Translations under genes and position numbers: made by a program
Notes under the pieces: model-generated
Told to the model about the DNA's origin: nothing
Databases searched by the model: none
What the model saw: the letters and a program-made list of their open reading frames with translations, nothing else
Assembly: GCF_039769985.1 (NCBI RefSeq)
Contig: NZ_JBDNCH010000002.1
Span: 558,001-622,000, forward strand
Length of the DNA stretch: 64,000 bases
Source of the DNA: Ponticoccus litoralis
Lineage (GTDB): Bacteria > Pseudomonadota > Alphaproteobacteria > Rhodobacterales > Rhodobacteraceae
Reading direction: 5' to 3'
In this document: positions 52,391 through 61,238 of the stretch, one piece after another
Numbering within the stretch: position 1 is the stretch's first letter
Layout: every line of letters begins with the position of its first letter

Positions 52391-53598
52391 CTAATCATCC
52401 AGATCGAAGGCTTTCGCCTCTGCCGCGAAATCACCCGAGACGTCGATCTCGGGCAGAGGCGCCATGGGGTCGCCGCCCTCGAAAGAGGCCGCATCCTCGC
52501 CAAGGGCGTCGATGTCGAACTCCGCCGCCTCTGCGGCGAAATCCATCCCGGGAAGGTCCGGCAGCGCCTCCGCCCCCGCGAAATCCCCGGTATCGGCCAC
52601 CGGCTCCGGGGTGGTGGCCGGCAGGTCGGGCAAGGCCTGCGCCGCGCCCCAGTCAGGCGAGGCCCCATCGGGGGCGTCGAAGCCCGGCGCCGATCCGGCA
52701 AAGGCAGCGCCATGCCCCGCCCCCCGCCCGCGACCGGCCAGGTCAGCCGCACCGCCCGCAAGCCATTGATCTTTCCCAGACGGCCACGCGCCACCAGATG
52801 CCCCGGGCCGGCCATGACCTCGACCCGGCCCAGAGCGTCGGACGCCAGCGGCAGCAGATCGCCGGGCTTCAGCGCCCGCGCCCTGTTCAGCGGCAGCCGG
52901 ACCCGCGTCAGAACCGCGTCCAGCTTGGCGGGCACGCGGCTCAGCAAAGCCTCATGCGGGCCCGGCAGATCCTCCGGCGGCGGCGCGTCGGCGCCGCGCC
53001 GGGGCTTACGCTCTGGCAGGATCAGCTTGAGAACGCCACGGCGGCGCCCCAGCGCAAGGTCGACCTCCGCCGTGAAGACCCGGTAGGCGGCGCCGTCCAG
53101 CAGCAGAGAGGCGGTGCGCGCATCTTCCACCATGGCGCCGAAGCGGTAGCCCTGTAGCTGCCCATGCAGGGGGTGCTCGGCGAGACTGTCGGCCAGACGG
53201 TCAAGCGCGCCGTCCAGCAGCGGCGCCATCATCGCCGCGTCGGTCGGTGTCAGAACCCTCTCTGTGTCCAGCGGCATCTGCGTCACCTGCTGGATGGTCT
53301 GCACCTCGATCAGGCCGGTCATCACCTGCCGGTCGACCAGCACCAGCCCAAGGGCGCCGTCCGGCCCGTCCAACAGAAGCAACAGGTCGCCCGGTGTCAG
53401 CGCCGCGACCACGCCATCCTGATCGAGCATTTCCACGGCCACCGACTGGGTGACCAGCGCAAGGTCCCACAACACATCCGCCGTGCGCGACAGCGCCCGG
53501 CGCAGGGCCTTGGCCAGCGACATGCCGCGCGCCTCGAAGGCACGCTGCGCCGCTTGGGCCTTCTGGCCCAGGATATCGTCGCGTCCGCCGTCAGCCAT
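52391..53598 (-). CDS. FliM/FliN-family flagellar motor switch-like protein, frameshifted
   Basis: The protein starts MADGGRDDILGQKAQAAQRAFEARGMSLAKALRRAL; the middle part (ALLSRVPAKLDAVLTRVRLPLNRARALKPGDLLPL, about residues 215-250) is the FliM/FliN C-terminal (SpoA/surface presentation) domain. One base is missing between about 52710 and 52727. After repair the C-terminal tail is a long acidic, Ala/Pro-rich extension ending AKAFDLDD, giving about 402 residues. No other flagellar gene is nearby, so it is an orphan. It may act in the motor switch or have been recruited elsewhere. Confidence 0.78.
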
Positions 53599-53710
53599 GC
53601 CTGTGGTCGCTTGTCACAATCCCGTCCTCCGGCCCCCGTTATGCGCGGATTTGGTTACCAACCGCTTTAGCCGCGAGAGGAACCGGAAAGCACCGTCGCC
53701 GGAAAATTCG

Positions 53711-56384
53711 TCATTGGGCGGCAAGCGCCGGGGCATAGGGCATGGTCACCCGGAAAGCCGCGCCGCCCCGGTCCGGCAGATAGGCGATCTCGCCGCCCAG
53801 CCGCGTGACGATCTGGCGCGAAATCGCCAGCCCCAGCCCGGCGCCCCCGGCCTTCTGGTCGCTCACCCGGGCGAATTTCTCAAAGATCACGTCCTGCGCT
53901 TCCAGCGAGACGCCAGAGCCATTGTCGATGAAATCGACGCTCAGGCCGTCCGGGCCGCTGCGGACCTCGATCCGCAACACCGGCTCCGGCGCGTCGCAAT
54001 ACTTGCGGGCATTGGTGATCAGGTTGATGAAGACCTGCGTCAGCCGCTCCATGTCCGTGGTCAGCCAGACCTGCTCTTGCCCGCGCTGCCGTTCGATCCG
54101 CAGCCCGGTGCCACCCTCGGCAGAGGCGGCGGAAACGGCGCGGTCCAGTACCTCTTCCAGCCGCCGCTCGGCAAGGTTCAGGCTGACCTGCCCGTTCTCC
54201 AGCACCGACAGATCCAGCAGGTCGTCCAGAAGCCGCGTCAGGCGGATCGCCTCGTCATGGATAACCGTGGAATAGCGTGTCTTCTCGCCTTCGGTCAGCC
54301 CCTCGGTGTCCCGCAGGATTTCCGAGAAGGCGCGGATCGAGGTCATCGGCGTGCGCAATTCGTGGCTGATCTGCGCGAGGAAGCCGTCCTTCTGCACCGA
54401 GAGCCGCGTCAGCTTGTCGTTGGCCTTGCGCAGTTCCGCCGCCGTGCGGGTCAGCTCCGCCGACTGCGCTTCCAGCCGGGCCGAATATTCCATCATCTGC
54501 GCGGTCTCGTCGGCCACGGCCATCAGGTCCTGCACCGACACGACGCTGCCGCCGGTGATCTGGCCGATCATGGCATGGGCCGTCGCCGCGCCCACCGATC
54601 CCGCAAGCCTGCGCTCCAGTGCCTCTAGGAACTCGGGCGTGGGCTCCGGCAGCGCGTCGCCCTGCCCCTGCCGCACCGCCTCGCGACGGAACAGTGCGCG
54701 GGCCTCTGTCGCGCCAAGGATGCGCTGCGCCATGACCATCAGGTCCTCGGTCTGCGCGGCGCCCTGCAACCACGACCGCGTGGAGCCGCGCGCCTGGCTG
54801 ATGTTCACGAACTGCGCCCCCTGAAGCCGCTCCAGCGGCGAGGGGAAGCTGGCCAGAGAGCCGCCGAAGAAGGCGACGGAGTTCAGCAGCAGGCTCCAGA
54901 ACACCGCATGCAGCAGCGGGTCCATCCCGTCGAAGCCGAACAGCGCCTCGGGCCGCAGCCAGACGATGCCGAAGGGACCGCTCGCCAGCCAGTCGGCGGG
55001 CATGACGGTGCCGCTGCCGAAGCTGGGGATATACAGCGTATACAGCCAGACGGAGAAGCCCACGGTCAGCCCTGCCAGCGCGCCGATGCGCGTGGCGCCA
55101 CGCCAGAAGATGCCGCCCAGCATGGCGGGCAGAACCTGCGCGACCCCGGTGAAGGACACCAGCCCGATCACCGCCAGCGCCGAGCCGCCGCCCGACAGCG
55201 CGTAATACAGGTAACCCAGCGCCAGAACACCCGCGATGGAAAGGCGCCGCGACAGCAACACCACCTGCCGCACATCGCCCGACACAGAGGCCGTGCCGCG
55301 CCGCACCCGCAGCCAGATCGGCATGACGATGTGGTTCGAGACCATGGTCGACAGCGCAATGGCCGCGACGATGACCATGGAGGTCGCCGAGGAAAAACCG
55401 CCGAGGAAGGACAGCACCGCCAGCCCGTTCTGGCCCTGACTCAGCGGCAGGGTCAGCACGAAAAGGTCCGGGTTCGATCCGGCGGGCAGAACCTCCAGCC
55501 CCACCACCGCGATGGGCACGATGAAGAGGCTCATGAGCATGAGGTAAAGCGGGAAGGCCCAGGAGGCCATGGCCAGCTGCGACTCGTTGTCCGATTCAAC
55601 AACCAGCACCTGGAACATGCGCGGCAGGCAGAGGAAGGCCGCCGCCGACAGCATGGTGATGCCGACCCAGCGCCCGCTGTTGACCTGCCATTCGCCCAGC
55701 CGCGAGGCATCGATGCGGGCCAGCGTCTCCGACACCCCGCCCGAGATGCCCCAGACGACAAAGGCGCCGACCGCCAGCAGCGCCGCCAGCTTGACCACCG
55801 CCTCGACGGCGATGGCCATGACGACGCCATGATGGCGTTCGTTGGCATCCAGGTTGCGGGTGCCGAAGATCACGGTGAAGACCGCCAGCCCCGCCGCCAC
55901 CCAAAGCGCGGTCAGCTGCGGCCCCCCGCCCTCGTTGCCGCGCTGGAAAGCCTCGACCGACAGGGTGACGGACTGCAATTGCAGCGCGATATAGGGGGTC
56001 GTGCCGATCACCGCGAGCAGCGTCACGCCGACGCCCAGCAGGTTCGACTTGCCGTAGCGCGACGAGATCAGGTCCGCGACAGAGGTGATGCGCTGGCTGC
56101 GCCCGATGCGCACCAGCTTGCGCAGCCCCACCACCAGCCGACCAGCACCAGCGAGGGGCCAAGGTAGATGGCGAGATACTCGAAGCCGTCCCGCGCCGCC
56201 GAGCCGACGGCGCCGTAAAAGGTCCATGCGGTGCAGTAGATCGACAGCGACAGCGTGTAGACGATGGGCGCCTGAAGCCATGCCCCCCGCCCCGGCGCGC
56301 CGCCCGCTCTGCAAAGAAGGCCACCGCGAAGAGCAGGGCCACATAGGCGATGGCAATGGCCGCAAGGGCGTTGAGCGTCGTCAC
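53711..56384 (-). CDS. Sodium:solute symporter-fused hybrid histidine kinase (CbrA-like), two frameshifts
   Basis: The repaired protein of about 891 residues has 12-13 transmembrane helices of the SSS (SLC5) family (about 1-500). A STAC-like linker follows (AQRILGATEARALFRREAVRQGQG, about 560-640), then a coiled coil and a histidine kinase with H-box FLAQISHELRTPMTSIRAFSEIL, N-box TQVFINLITNARKYC and G boxes IDNGSGV and GGAGLGLAISRQIV. Despite the name hybrid, no receiver domain is attached. Missing bases in the C6 run at 56283-56288 and the C4 run at 56126-56129 break the N-terminus. It starts at GTG 56384, overlapping the stop of the small gene. It probably couples nutrient transport to signalling. 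Confidence 0.88.
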
Positions 56385-56399
56385 GGCGCGCGCTCCGGG

Positions 56400-56681
56400 T
56401 CATCGGTCTCGGTGTAGCCCGTGTCGACCGAGCCGCCCGATGGCCCGGTTCAAGGCAAGCGCGGCAAGGGGCAATGCGATCCAGACCCCGAAGAGGTAGA
56501 TCAGCGCCGTCGAGGCGGGCACCGGCTCTGCCCCGCCCAGCCACAACAGCGGCAGGAACCACAGCACCAGCCCCAGAACCGACAGCGCCCGACCCGTGTC
56601 CATCAGCCGCCGCCGCCGGTAGGTGTGCCGTTCCACGAACAGCGGCGGGCGGCTTCCGGCCCCGCGGGGCGCGCCGGTCAT
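56400..56681 (-). CDS. Small membrane protein upstream of the SSS kinase
   Basis: The protein has FVERHTYRRRRLMDTGRALSVLGLVLWFLPLLW and a second hydrophobic segment ALIYLFGVWIALPLAALALN. In the given sequence it ends GRLGRHGLHRDR. If one extra base near 56435 is removed, the end reads GSVDTGYTETDDPERAP and its stop overlaps the kinase GTG at 56384, a more natural arrangement. It starts four bases inside the end of the response regulator gene. It is probably a membrane partner of the transporter-kinase. Confidence 0.6.
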   Translation of the reverse strand: MTGAPRGAGSRPPLFVERHTYRRRRLMDTGRALSVLGLVLWFLPLLWLGGAEPVPASTALIYLFGVWIALPLAALALNRAIGRLGRHGLHRDR

Positions 56682-57046
56682 GCGCCGGACAGGGTCCGGA
56701 CGGCGTCCAGCACCTCGGCGTTGGAAAACGGCTTGGTCATGAAGCGGCTGGCACCCGCGCGCTCTGCCATCTCGCGGTCGCGGCTCTGGCCGCGCGCCGT
56801 CAGCATCAGCACCGGCAAGGCCGCCATGGCCGCATCCTCGCGCAGCTCGCGCAGGATGTCGTAGCCCGACCGCCCCGGCAGCATGACGTCGAGGATCAGC
56901 ACATCCGGCGCGCGGCGGCGCACCACCTCGGCGGCGTCCTCTCCGTTGGAATGCGTGTGCACATGCCAGCCCTCGCGGGACAGGATGAACTTTATGGCCT
57001 CGATGATGTTCGGTTCGTCCTCGATCAGCAGAACCTGTCCACCCAT
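56678..57046 (-). CDS. Single-domain response regulator
   Basis: The 122-residue receiver has the acidic pair in LLIEDEPN, the phospho-acceptor in VLILDVMLPGRSGYD (about residue 54), the threonine in LMLTARGQ and the lysine in FMTKPFSN. No output domain is attached. Start MGGQVLLIEDEP follows a GGGGGGAAA ribosome-binding site. It is the obvious partner of the SSS-type kinase two genes downstream in the same operon, and may relay phosphate to another protein. Confidence 0.9.
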   Translation of the reverse strand: MGGQVLLIEDEPNIIEAIKFILSREGWHVHTHSNGEDAAEVVRRRAPDVLILDVMLPGRSGYDILRELREDAAMAALPVLMLTARGQSRDREMAERAGASRFMTKPFSNAEVLDAVRTLSGA

Positions 57047-57236
57047 ATGTTTCCCCCCGTGCCCCCGCGTCGTCCCGGCCCGTCTGATGCGGGTTTCTCC
57101 TTGCAGGTCAGGCACCAAGTCTAAGCCCCTTCCTCCCGCACTGTCAAAACGCCGATGGCCCTATCCTGCGTTTTTCCGGGCCACCCCCGCAATTTGATTA
57201 TCCGGGTCGGCGCCGGTTGGCCGCCCCGGTCCGGGG

Positions 57237-58601
57237 TCAGCCGAAAATCGACGGCTCTCGGCGCGCGGCGCAGGCCTTGCGCGGACAGACGCGGCAGGTG
57301 ACGCCGACCTCTTCCGCCCCGTCGGGATCTTCCACCCGCGGCGACAGGGGCCGCACCAGCATATGTGCCCGGTAAAGCGGGTCGACATTGGCGCGCGGCA
57401 CGCCGACCGGCATGGCCAGCGCCTCGGCCCGGAACTCTGCTGCCCCGCGCCCCGCCGGTCTCAGGGGCCCGTCCAGCAGGACCATGGGCCGGTTGAGCGC
57501 CCGGTAGAGCGGCCAGAGCGGGCAGCCCGCCCCGAAACGCGGCATCGGGAAATCCGGCAGCGGCTTGCGGTAACTCAGCACCCCCGAGGCATCGCAGATC
57601 GCCAGCCCCACCGGCTCTGCCAGGACCTCTGCGGGCATGGCCGCAAGGCGCCGCATCACCTGGTCCATCGGCGCGCCCAGCACCTGCGCAAGCGCCAGCG
57701 GCTCGGGCTCTTTGACCCGGTCGAGCGCATCGCGCATCACCGCCAGCGGCAGCGCGGCGGCATCCTCGGCATAGCCGTCCAGCCAGTCGCGGATCAGCGT
57801 GCGGGCAGAGCGCGACAGCCGCCCGGCCAGCCGCGCCAGCGCGCGCCCGACATCGGCGCCGCCCTCCAGTTCCGGCACGTGATGGCCCGCCGCCTCCAGC
57901 GCGCTGTCCAGCTCTTCCTGCGGGGCGCCCGTTTCCGTGGCCTGCGCGTCGTCCGCTTCGAGATAGGTCACCAGACCGCGCGAGGTTTCGGCCAGCCGCG
58001 CGCTGTCCTCGTAGATGTTGCGGTGAAAGCGCCCCTGCCACTCCGGGTCGATCTCGCCGGGCTCGGCAAGGATCGAGGCGGCGGACCGGATCGCCGTCAC
58101 CGTCGACAGCATCTCGTGCAGCGACATGGCAAGCTGCGGGTCATGGGTCATGCGGTCGGTCAGGGTCTCGACGCTGCGCTCTAGCTGCGCGATGCGCAGC
58201 CGGCTGTCCGCCAGCAGCTGCGCCCAGCCCGGCAGGCGACCGGCGAATTCGTCGATGCGGTCCAGCTCTGCCCCCGACTGCGGCATGTCAGAGGCCGCCT
58301 CGCGCAGGGTCGCCACCAGCGCCGCGCCCGCCCCCTCGGTCAGGGTCGAGGGCTCGACCTCGAGGATCTGCGCAATGTCCAGCAGCAGCTTGCCGCCGAT
58401 TCTGCGGCGATTATGCTCTATCAGGTTGAGATAAGAGGCCGATATTCCCGCTTCGCGTGCAAGCTCTGCCTGCTTCATCCCGTGCAAGACCCGCCTTTCG
58501 CGGATCCGCGACCCCGTTAACGTATCTTCAGGGATTGCCTTTCCCTCCGCGTAATCAAGGGCTTTCTGCGCCGCAATATAAACTCCTTTACAGTATTCCA
58601 C
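57237..58601 (-). CDS. XRE-family regulator, short-chain fatty acyl-CoA regulator (ScfR)-like
   Basis: The 454-residue protein has an N-terminal helix-turn-helix (GSRIRERRVLHGMKQAELAREAGISASYLNLIEHNRRRIGG, about residues 30-70), a long helical middle and a C-terminal cysteine-containing domain (CRVCPRKACAARREP). This is the XRE-DUF2083-type layout of regulators that respond to short-chain acyl-CoA. It is divergent from the Liv-type ABC operon, which it probably controls. The GTG at 58601 (MEYCKGVY) is the only upstream start in frame and lacks a good ribosome-binding site, so the true start is uncertain. Confidence 0.82.
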   Translation of the reverse strand: MEYCKGVYIAAQKALDYAEGKAIPEDTLTGSRIRERRVLHGMKQAELAREAGISASYLNLIEHNRRRIGGKLLLDIAQILEVEPSTLTEGAGAALVATLREAASDMPQSGAELDRIDEFAGRLPGWAQLLADSRLRIAQLERSVETLTDRMTHDPQLAMSLHEMLSTVTAIRSAASILAEPGEIDPEWQGRFHRNIYEDSARLAETSRGLVTYLEADDAQATETGAPQEELDSALEAAGHHVPELEGGADVGRALARLAGRLSRSARTLIRDWLDGYAEDAAALPLAVMRDALDRVKEPEPLALAQVLGAPMDQVMRRLAAMPAEVLAEPVGLAICDASGVLSYRKPLPDFPMPRFGAGCPLWPLYRALNRPMVLLDGPLRPAGRGAAEFRAEALAMPVGVPRANVDPLYRAHMLVRPLSPRVEDPDGAEEVGVTCRVCPRKACAARREPSIFG

Positions 58602-58686
58602 AGAACACTTTTCAAAGGTTCACAAAAAAACCCTGCATTGTAAACGACTTGTTGCGCGATTTTCTGCGCACCATGCATATTGGCTT

Positions 58687-58699
58687 TGCACTATGTGCA
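58687..58699. promoter_or_regulatory. Dyad TGCAC-TAT-GTGCA upstream of the substrate-binding gene
   Basis: Perfect 5-bp arms around TAT lie 57 bases before the start codon. A second looser dyad (TGCGC...GCGCA at about 58654-58671) sits just upstream. The pair between the ScfR-like gene and the ABC operon could be operator sites for that regulator. Confidence 0.5.
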
Positions 58700-58755
58700 T
58701 GCGTCCGGCGGGAAGAGGAGCCCGTCGCTCGCTCTTCATGAAATGGGAGGATTTT

Positions 58756-60102
58756 ATGTCCAAGACCAACCTGACACGTCGTGGCGTGCTCAAGTCCGGC
58801 GCCGTTGCAGGTGCAGGCGTTGCCCTGCCGACGATCTTCACCGCGTCTTCCGCATCCGCCTTTACCAACGAGCCCACCGGCTCCAGCGTGACGCTGGGCT
58901 TCAACGTGCCCCAGACCGGCCCCTATGCCGACGAGGGCGCCGACGAGCTGCGCGCCTACGAACTGGCGGTCGAGCATCTGAACGGCGGCGGCGACGGCGG
59001 CCTTCTGAACACCTTCTCGTCGAAGGCCCTCGACGGCACCGGGATCATGGGCAAGAAGGTCGAATACGTCACCGGCGACACCCAGACGAAATCGGATGCC
59101 GCCCGCGCCTCGGCCAAATCGATGATCGAGAAGGACGGCGCCATCATGATCACCGGCGGCTCGTCCTCGGGCGTCGCCGTGGCCGTGCAGGGCCTCTGCC
59201 AGGAGGCCGGCGTGATCTTCATGGCGGGACTGACCCACTCCAACGACACCACCGGCAAGGACAAGAAGGCCAACGGCTTCCGCCACTTCTTCAACGGTTA
59301 CATGTCCGCCGCCGCGCTGGCGCCGGTGCTCGAGGGGCTCTATGGCACCCAGCGCAAGGCCTATCACCTGACCGCCGACTACACTTGGGGCTGGACGCAG
59401 CAGGAATCCATCGCCGCCGCCACCGAGGCCCTGGGCTGGGAGACCGTCGAGAACGTGCTGACGCCGCTGGCGGCCACCGACTTCTCGTCCTACATCGCCC
59501 CGGTCCTGAACTCGGGCGCCGACGTGCTGGTGCTGAACCACTACGGCGGAAACATGGTCAACTCGCTGACCAACGCGGTGCAGTTCGGCCTGCGCGAAAA
59601 GCAGGTGAACGGCACGAACTTCGAGATCGTCGTGCCGCTTTTCTCGCGCCTCATGGCACGCGGCGCGGGCGAGAACATCAAGGGCATCGTCGGCTCGACC
59701 AACTGGCACTGGTCGCTGCAGGACGAAGGCTCGAAGGCCTTCGTCAAGAGCTTCGGCACCAAATACGGCTTCCCGCCCAGCCAGGCCGCGCACACCTGCT
59801 ACGTGCAGACGCTGCTCTATGCGGATGCGGTCACCCGCGCCGGGTCGTTCAACCCCTGTGACGTGGCCGCGGCGCTGGAGGGCTTCGAGTTCGACGGCAT
59901 GGGCAACGGTCCGACCCTGTATCGCGCCGACGATCACCAGTGCTTCAAGGATGTGCTCGTGGTGCGCGGGAAGGAAAACCCGACGTCGGAGTTCGACCTT
60001 CTCGAGATCGTCGAAGTGACCCCGGCGGCGCAGGTCACCTACCCGCCGGATCACCCGATGTTCGCGGGCGGCCAGCTCGGCTCCTGCAACCCGGGCGCCT
60101 AA
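58756..60102 (+). CDS. Liv-type ABC transporter substrate-binding protein (Tat-exported)
   Basis: The 448-residue protein begins MSKTNLTRRGVLKSGAVAGAGVALPTIFTASSASA, a twin-arginine signal. The mature protein is a two-lobed LivK-type binding protein (GFNVPQTGPYADEGADELRAYELAVEHLNGGG, GGSSSGVAVAVQGLCQEAGVIFMAGLTHS, YTWGWTQQ). A GGGAGG ribosome-binding site precedes the start. Two permease and two ATPase genes follow. The ligand is not deducible from sequence alone; given the divergent ScfR-like regulator a small carboxylate or amide is more likely than a branched-chain amino acid. Confidence 0.88.
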   Translation: MSKTNLTRRGVLKSGAVAGAGVALPTIFTASSASAFTNEPTGSSVTLGFNVPQTGPYADEGADELRAYELAVEHLNGGGDGGLLNTFSSKALDGTGIMGKKVEYVTGDTQTKSDAARASAKSMIEKDGAIMITGGSSSGVAVAVQGLCQEAGVIFMAGLTHSNDTTGKDKKANGFRHFFNGYMSAAALAPVLEGLYGTQRKAYHLTADYTWGWTQQESIAAATEALGWETVENVLTPLAATDFSSYIAPVLNSGADVLVLNHYGGNMVNSLTNAVQFGLREKQVNGTNFEIVVPLFSRLMARGAGENIKGIVGSTNWHWSLQDEGSKAFVKSFGTKYGFPPSQAAHTCYVQTLLYADAVTRAGSFNPCDVAAALEGFEFDGMGNGPTLYRADDHQCFKDVLVVRGKENPTSEFDLLEIVEVTPAAQVTYPPDHPMFAGGQLGSCNPGA

Positions 60103-60110
60103 GGGCACCA

Positions 60111-60160
60111 GGCCCGGAATTTTGCAAAAATTCCGGGCCGATTTCTTTCAAAGAAATCGG
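60111..60160. repeat. Paired dyad element (two overlapping hairpins), copy 2
   Basis: The first dyad has arms GGCCCGGAATTTT (60111-60123) and AAAATTCCGGGCC (60127-60139). The second has arms CCGATTTCTTT (60138-60148) and AAAGAAATCGG (60150-60160). The second dyad resembles the first dyad of copy 1 at 6676. Lying between the binding-protein gene and the permease gene, it may lower read-through so that binding protein exceeds permease. Confidence 0.7.
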
Positions 60161-60226
60161 CACCCCTAACCCGCCCTCCGGCCCTCCGGAAGGGCGCTCA
60201 CGACACTTTACCCGATGGTGGGGTTC

Positions 60227-61234
60227 ATGGACGCATTCCTCCTTCAAATCCTGAACGGGCTCGACAAGGGCTCTGCCTATGCGCTGATCGCGCTCGGGCT
60301 GACATTGATCTTCGGCACGCTGGGCGTCGTGAACTTCGCCCATGGCGCGCTGTTCATGATCGGCGCCTTCTGCGCGGTCACGCTGCAACGGCTGTTCGGC
60401 CTGTCCTTCGAGACCATCGACGAGACGCAGACCGACTTTCTCGGCAACCCGCTGAAGGTCAAGACACCCTATGTCGAGGCCTGGTTCGGCCCGGACTTCG
60501 GCGCCACGATCATCGACTGGTCGGTGCCCCCGGCCATCCTCTTCGCGATCCCGGTCATGCTGGTGATCGGCTACGTGATGGAACGCGGCCTCATCAAGCA
60601 TTTCTACAAGCGCCCGCACGCGGACCAGATCCTCGTGACCTTCGGCCTTGCCATCGTGCTGCAGGAGGTCATCAAGTACTATTACGGCGCCAACCCGATC
60701 CAGACCCCCGCCCCCGAGGCCCTCTCCGGCGTCATGCAGGTGCTGCCCGGCGTGGTCTACCCGGTCTGGCGCGTGGTCTACTTCTGCTTTGCCGTGCTGA
60801 TCATCGGCGGCGTCTTCGCCTTCCTGCAGTTCACCACCTTCGGCATGGTCGTGCGCGCCGGCATGGCCGACCGCGAGACCGTGGGCCTTCTGGGCATCGA
60901 CATCGACAAGCGCTTTACCCTGATGTTCGGCCTCGCCGCCGCCGTCGCGGGGCTTGCGGGCGTCATGTACGGGCCGATCAATGCGCCAAACTACCACATG
61001 GGCATGGATTTCCTTGTCCTGTCCTTCGTCGTGGTCGTCGTGGGCGGCATGGGCTCTCTGCCCGGCGCCGTCGCCGCGGGTTTCCTGCTGGGCATCCTCG
61101 AAAGCTTTGCCTCGACCACCTGGGCCACCACCACGATCCCCGGGATCAACCAGATCATCATCTACCTCGTCGCCATCATCATCCTTCTGACCCGTCCGCG
61201 CGGTCTGATGGGTCGCAAAGGCGTGATGGAGTAA
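60227..61234 (+). CDS. Liv-type ABC transporter permease (LivH-like)
   Basis: The 335-residue inner membrane permease starts MDAFLLQILNGLDKGSAYALIALGLTLIFGTLGVVNFAHGALFMIGAF. Its eight or so transmembrane helices include the FVVVVVGGMGSLPGAVAAGFLLGILES loop. It is slightly longer than E. coli LivH because of a ~40-residue loop (DETQTDFLGNPLKVKTPYVEAWFG). The ATG at 60215 is another possible start. It is followed after 4 bases by the second permease. Confidence 0.92.
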   Translation: MDAFLLQILNGLDKGSAYALIALGLTLIFGTLGVVNFAHGALFMIGAFCAVTLQRLFGLSFETIDETQTDFLGNPLKVKTPYVEAWFGPDFGATIIDWSVPPAILFAIPVMLVIGYVMERGLIKHFYKRPHADQILVTFGLAIVLQEVIKYYYGANPIQTPAPEALSGVMQVLPGVVYPVWRVVYFCFAVLIIGGVFAFLQFTTFGMVVRAGMADRETVGLLGIDIDKRFTLMFGLAAAVAGLAGVMYGPINAPNYHMGMDFLVLSFVVVVVGGMGSLPGAVAAGFLLGILESFASTTWATTTIPGINQIIIYLVAIIILLTRPRGLMGRKGVME

Positions 61235-61238
61235 GCCA

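Noticed and set aside
58675..58700. Sigma-54 promoter (TGGC...TTGC) before the substrate-binding gene
   Set aside because: After the TGG at 58681 the required GC does not occur at the correct 10-base spacing.
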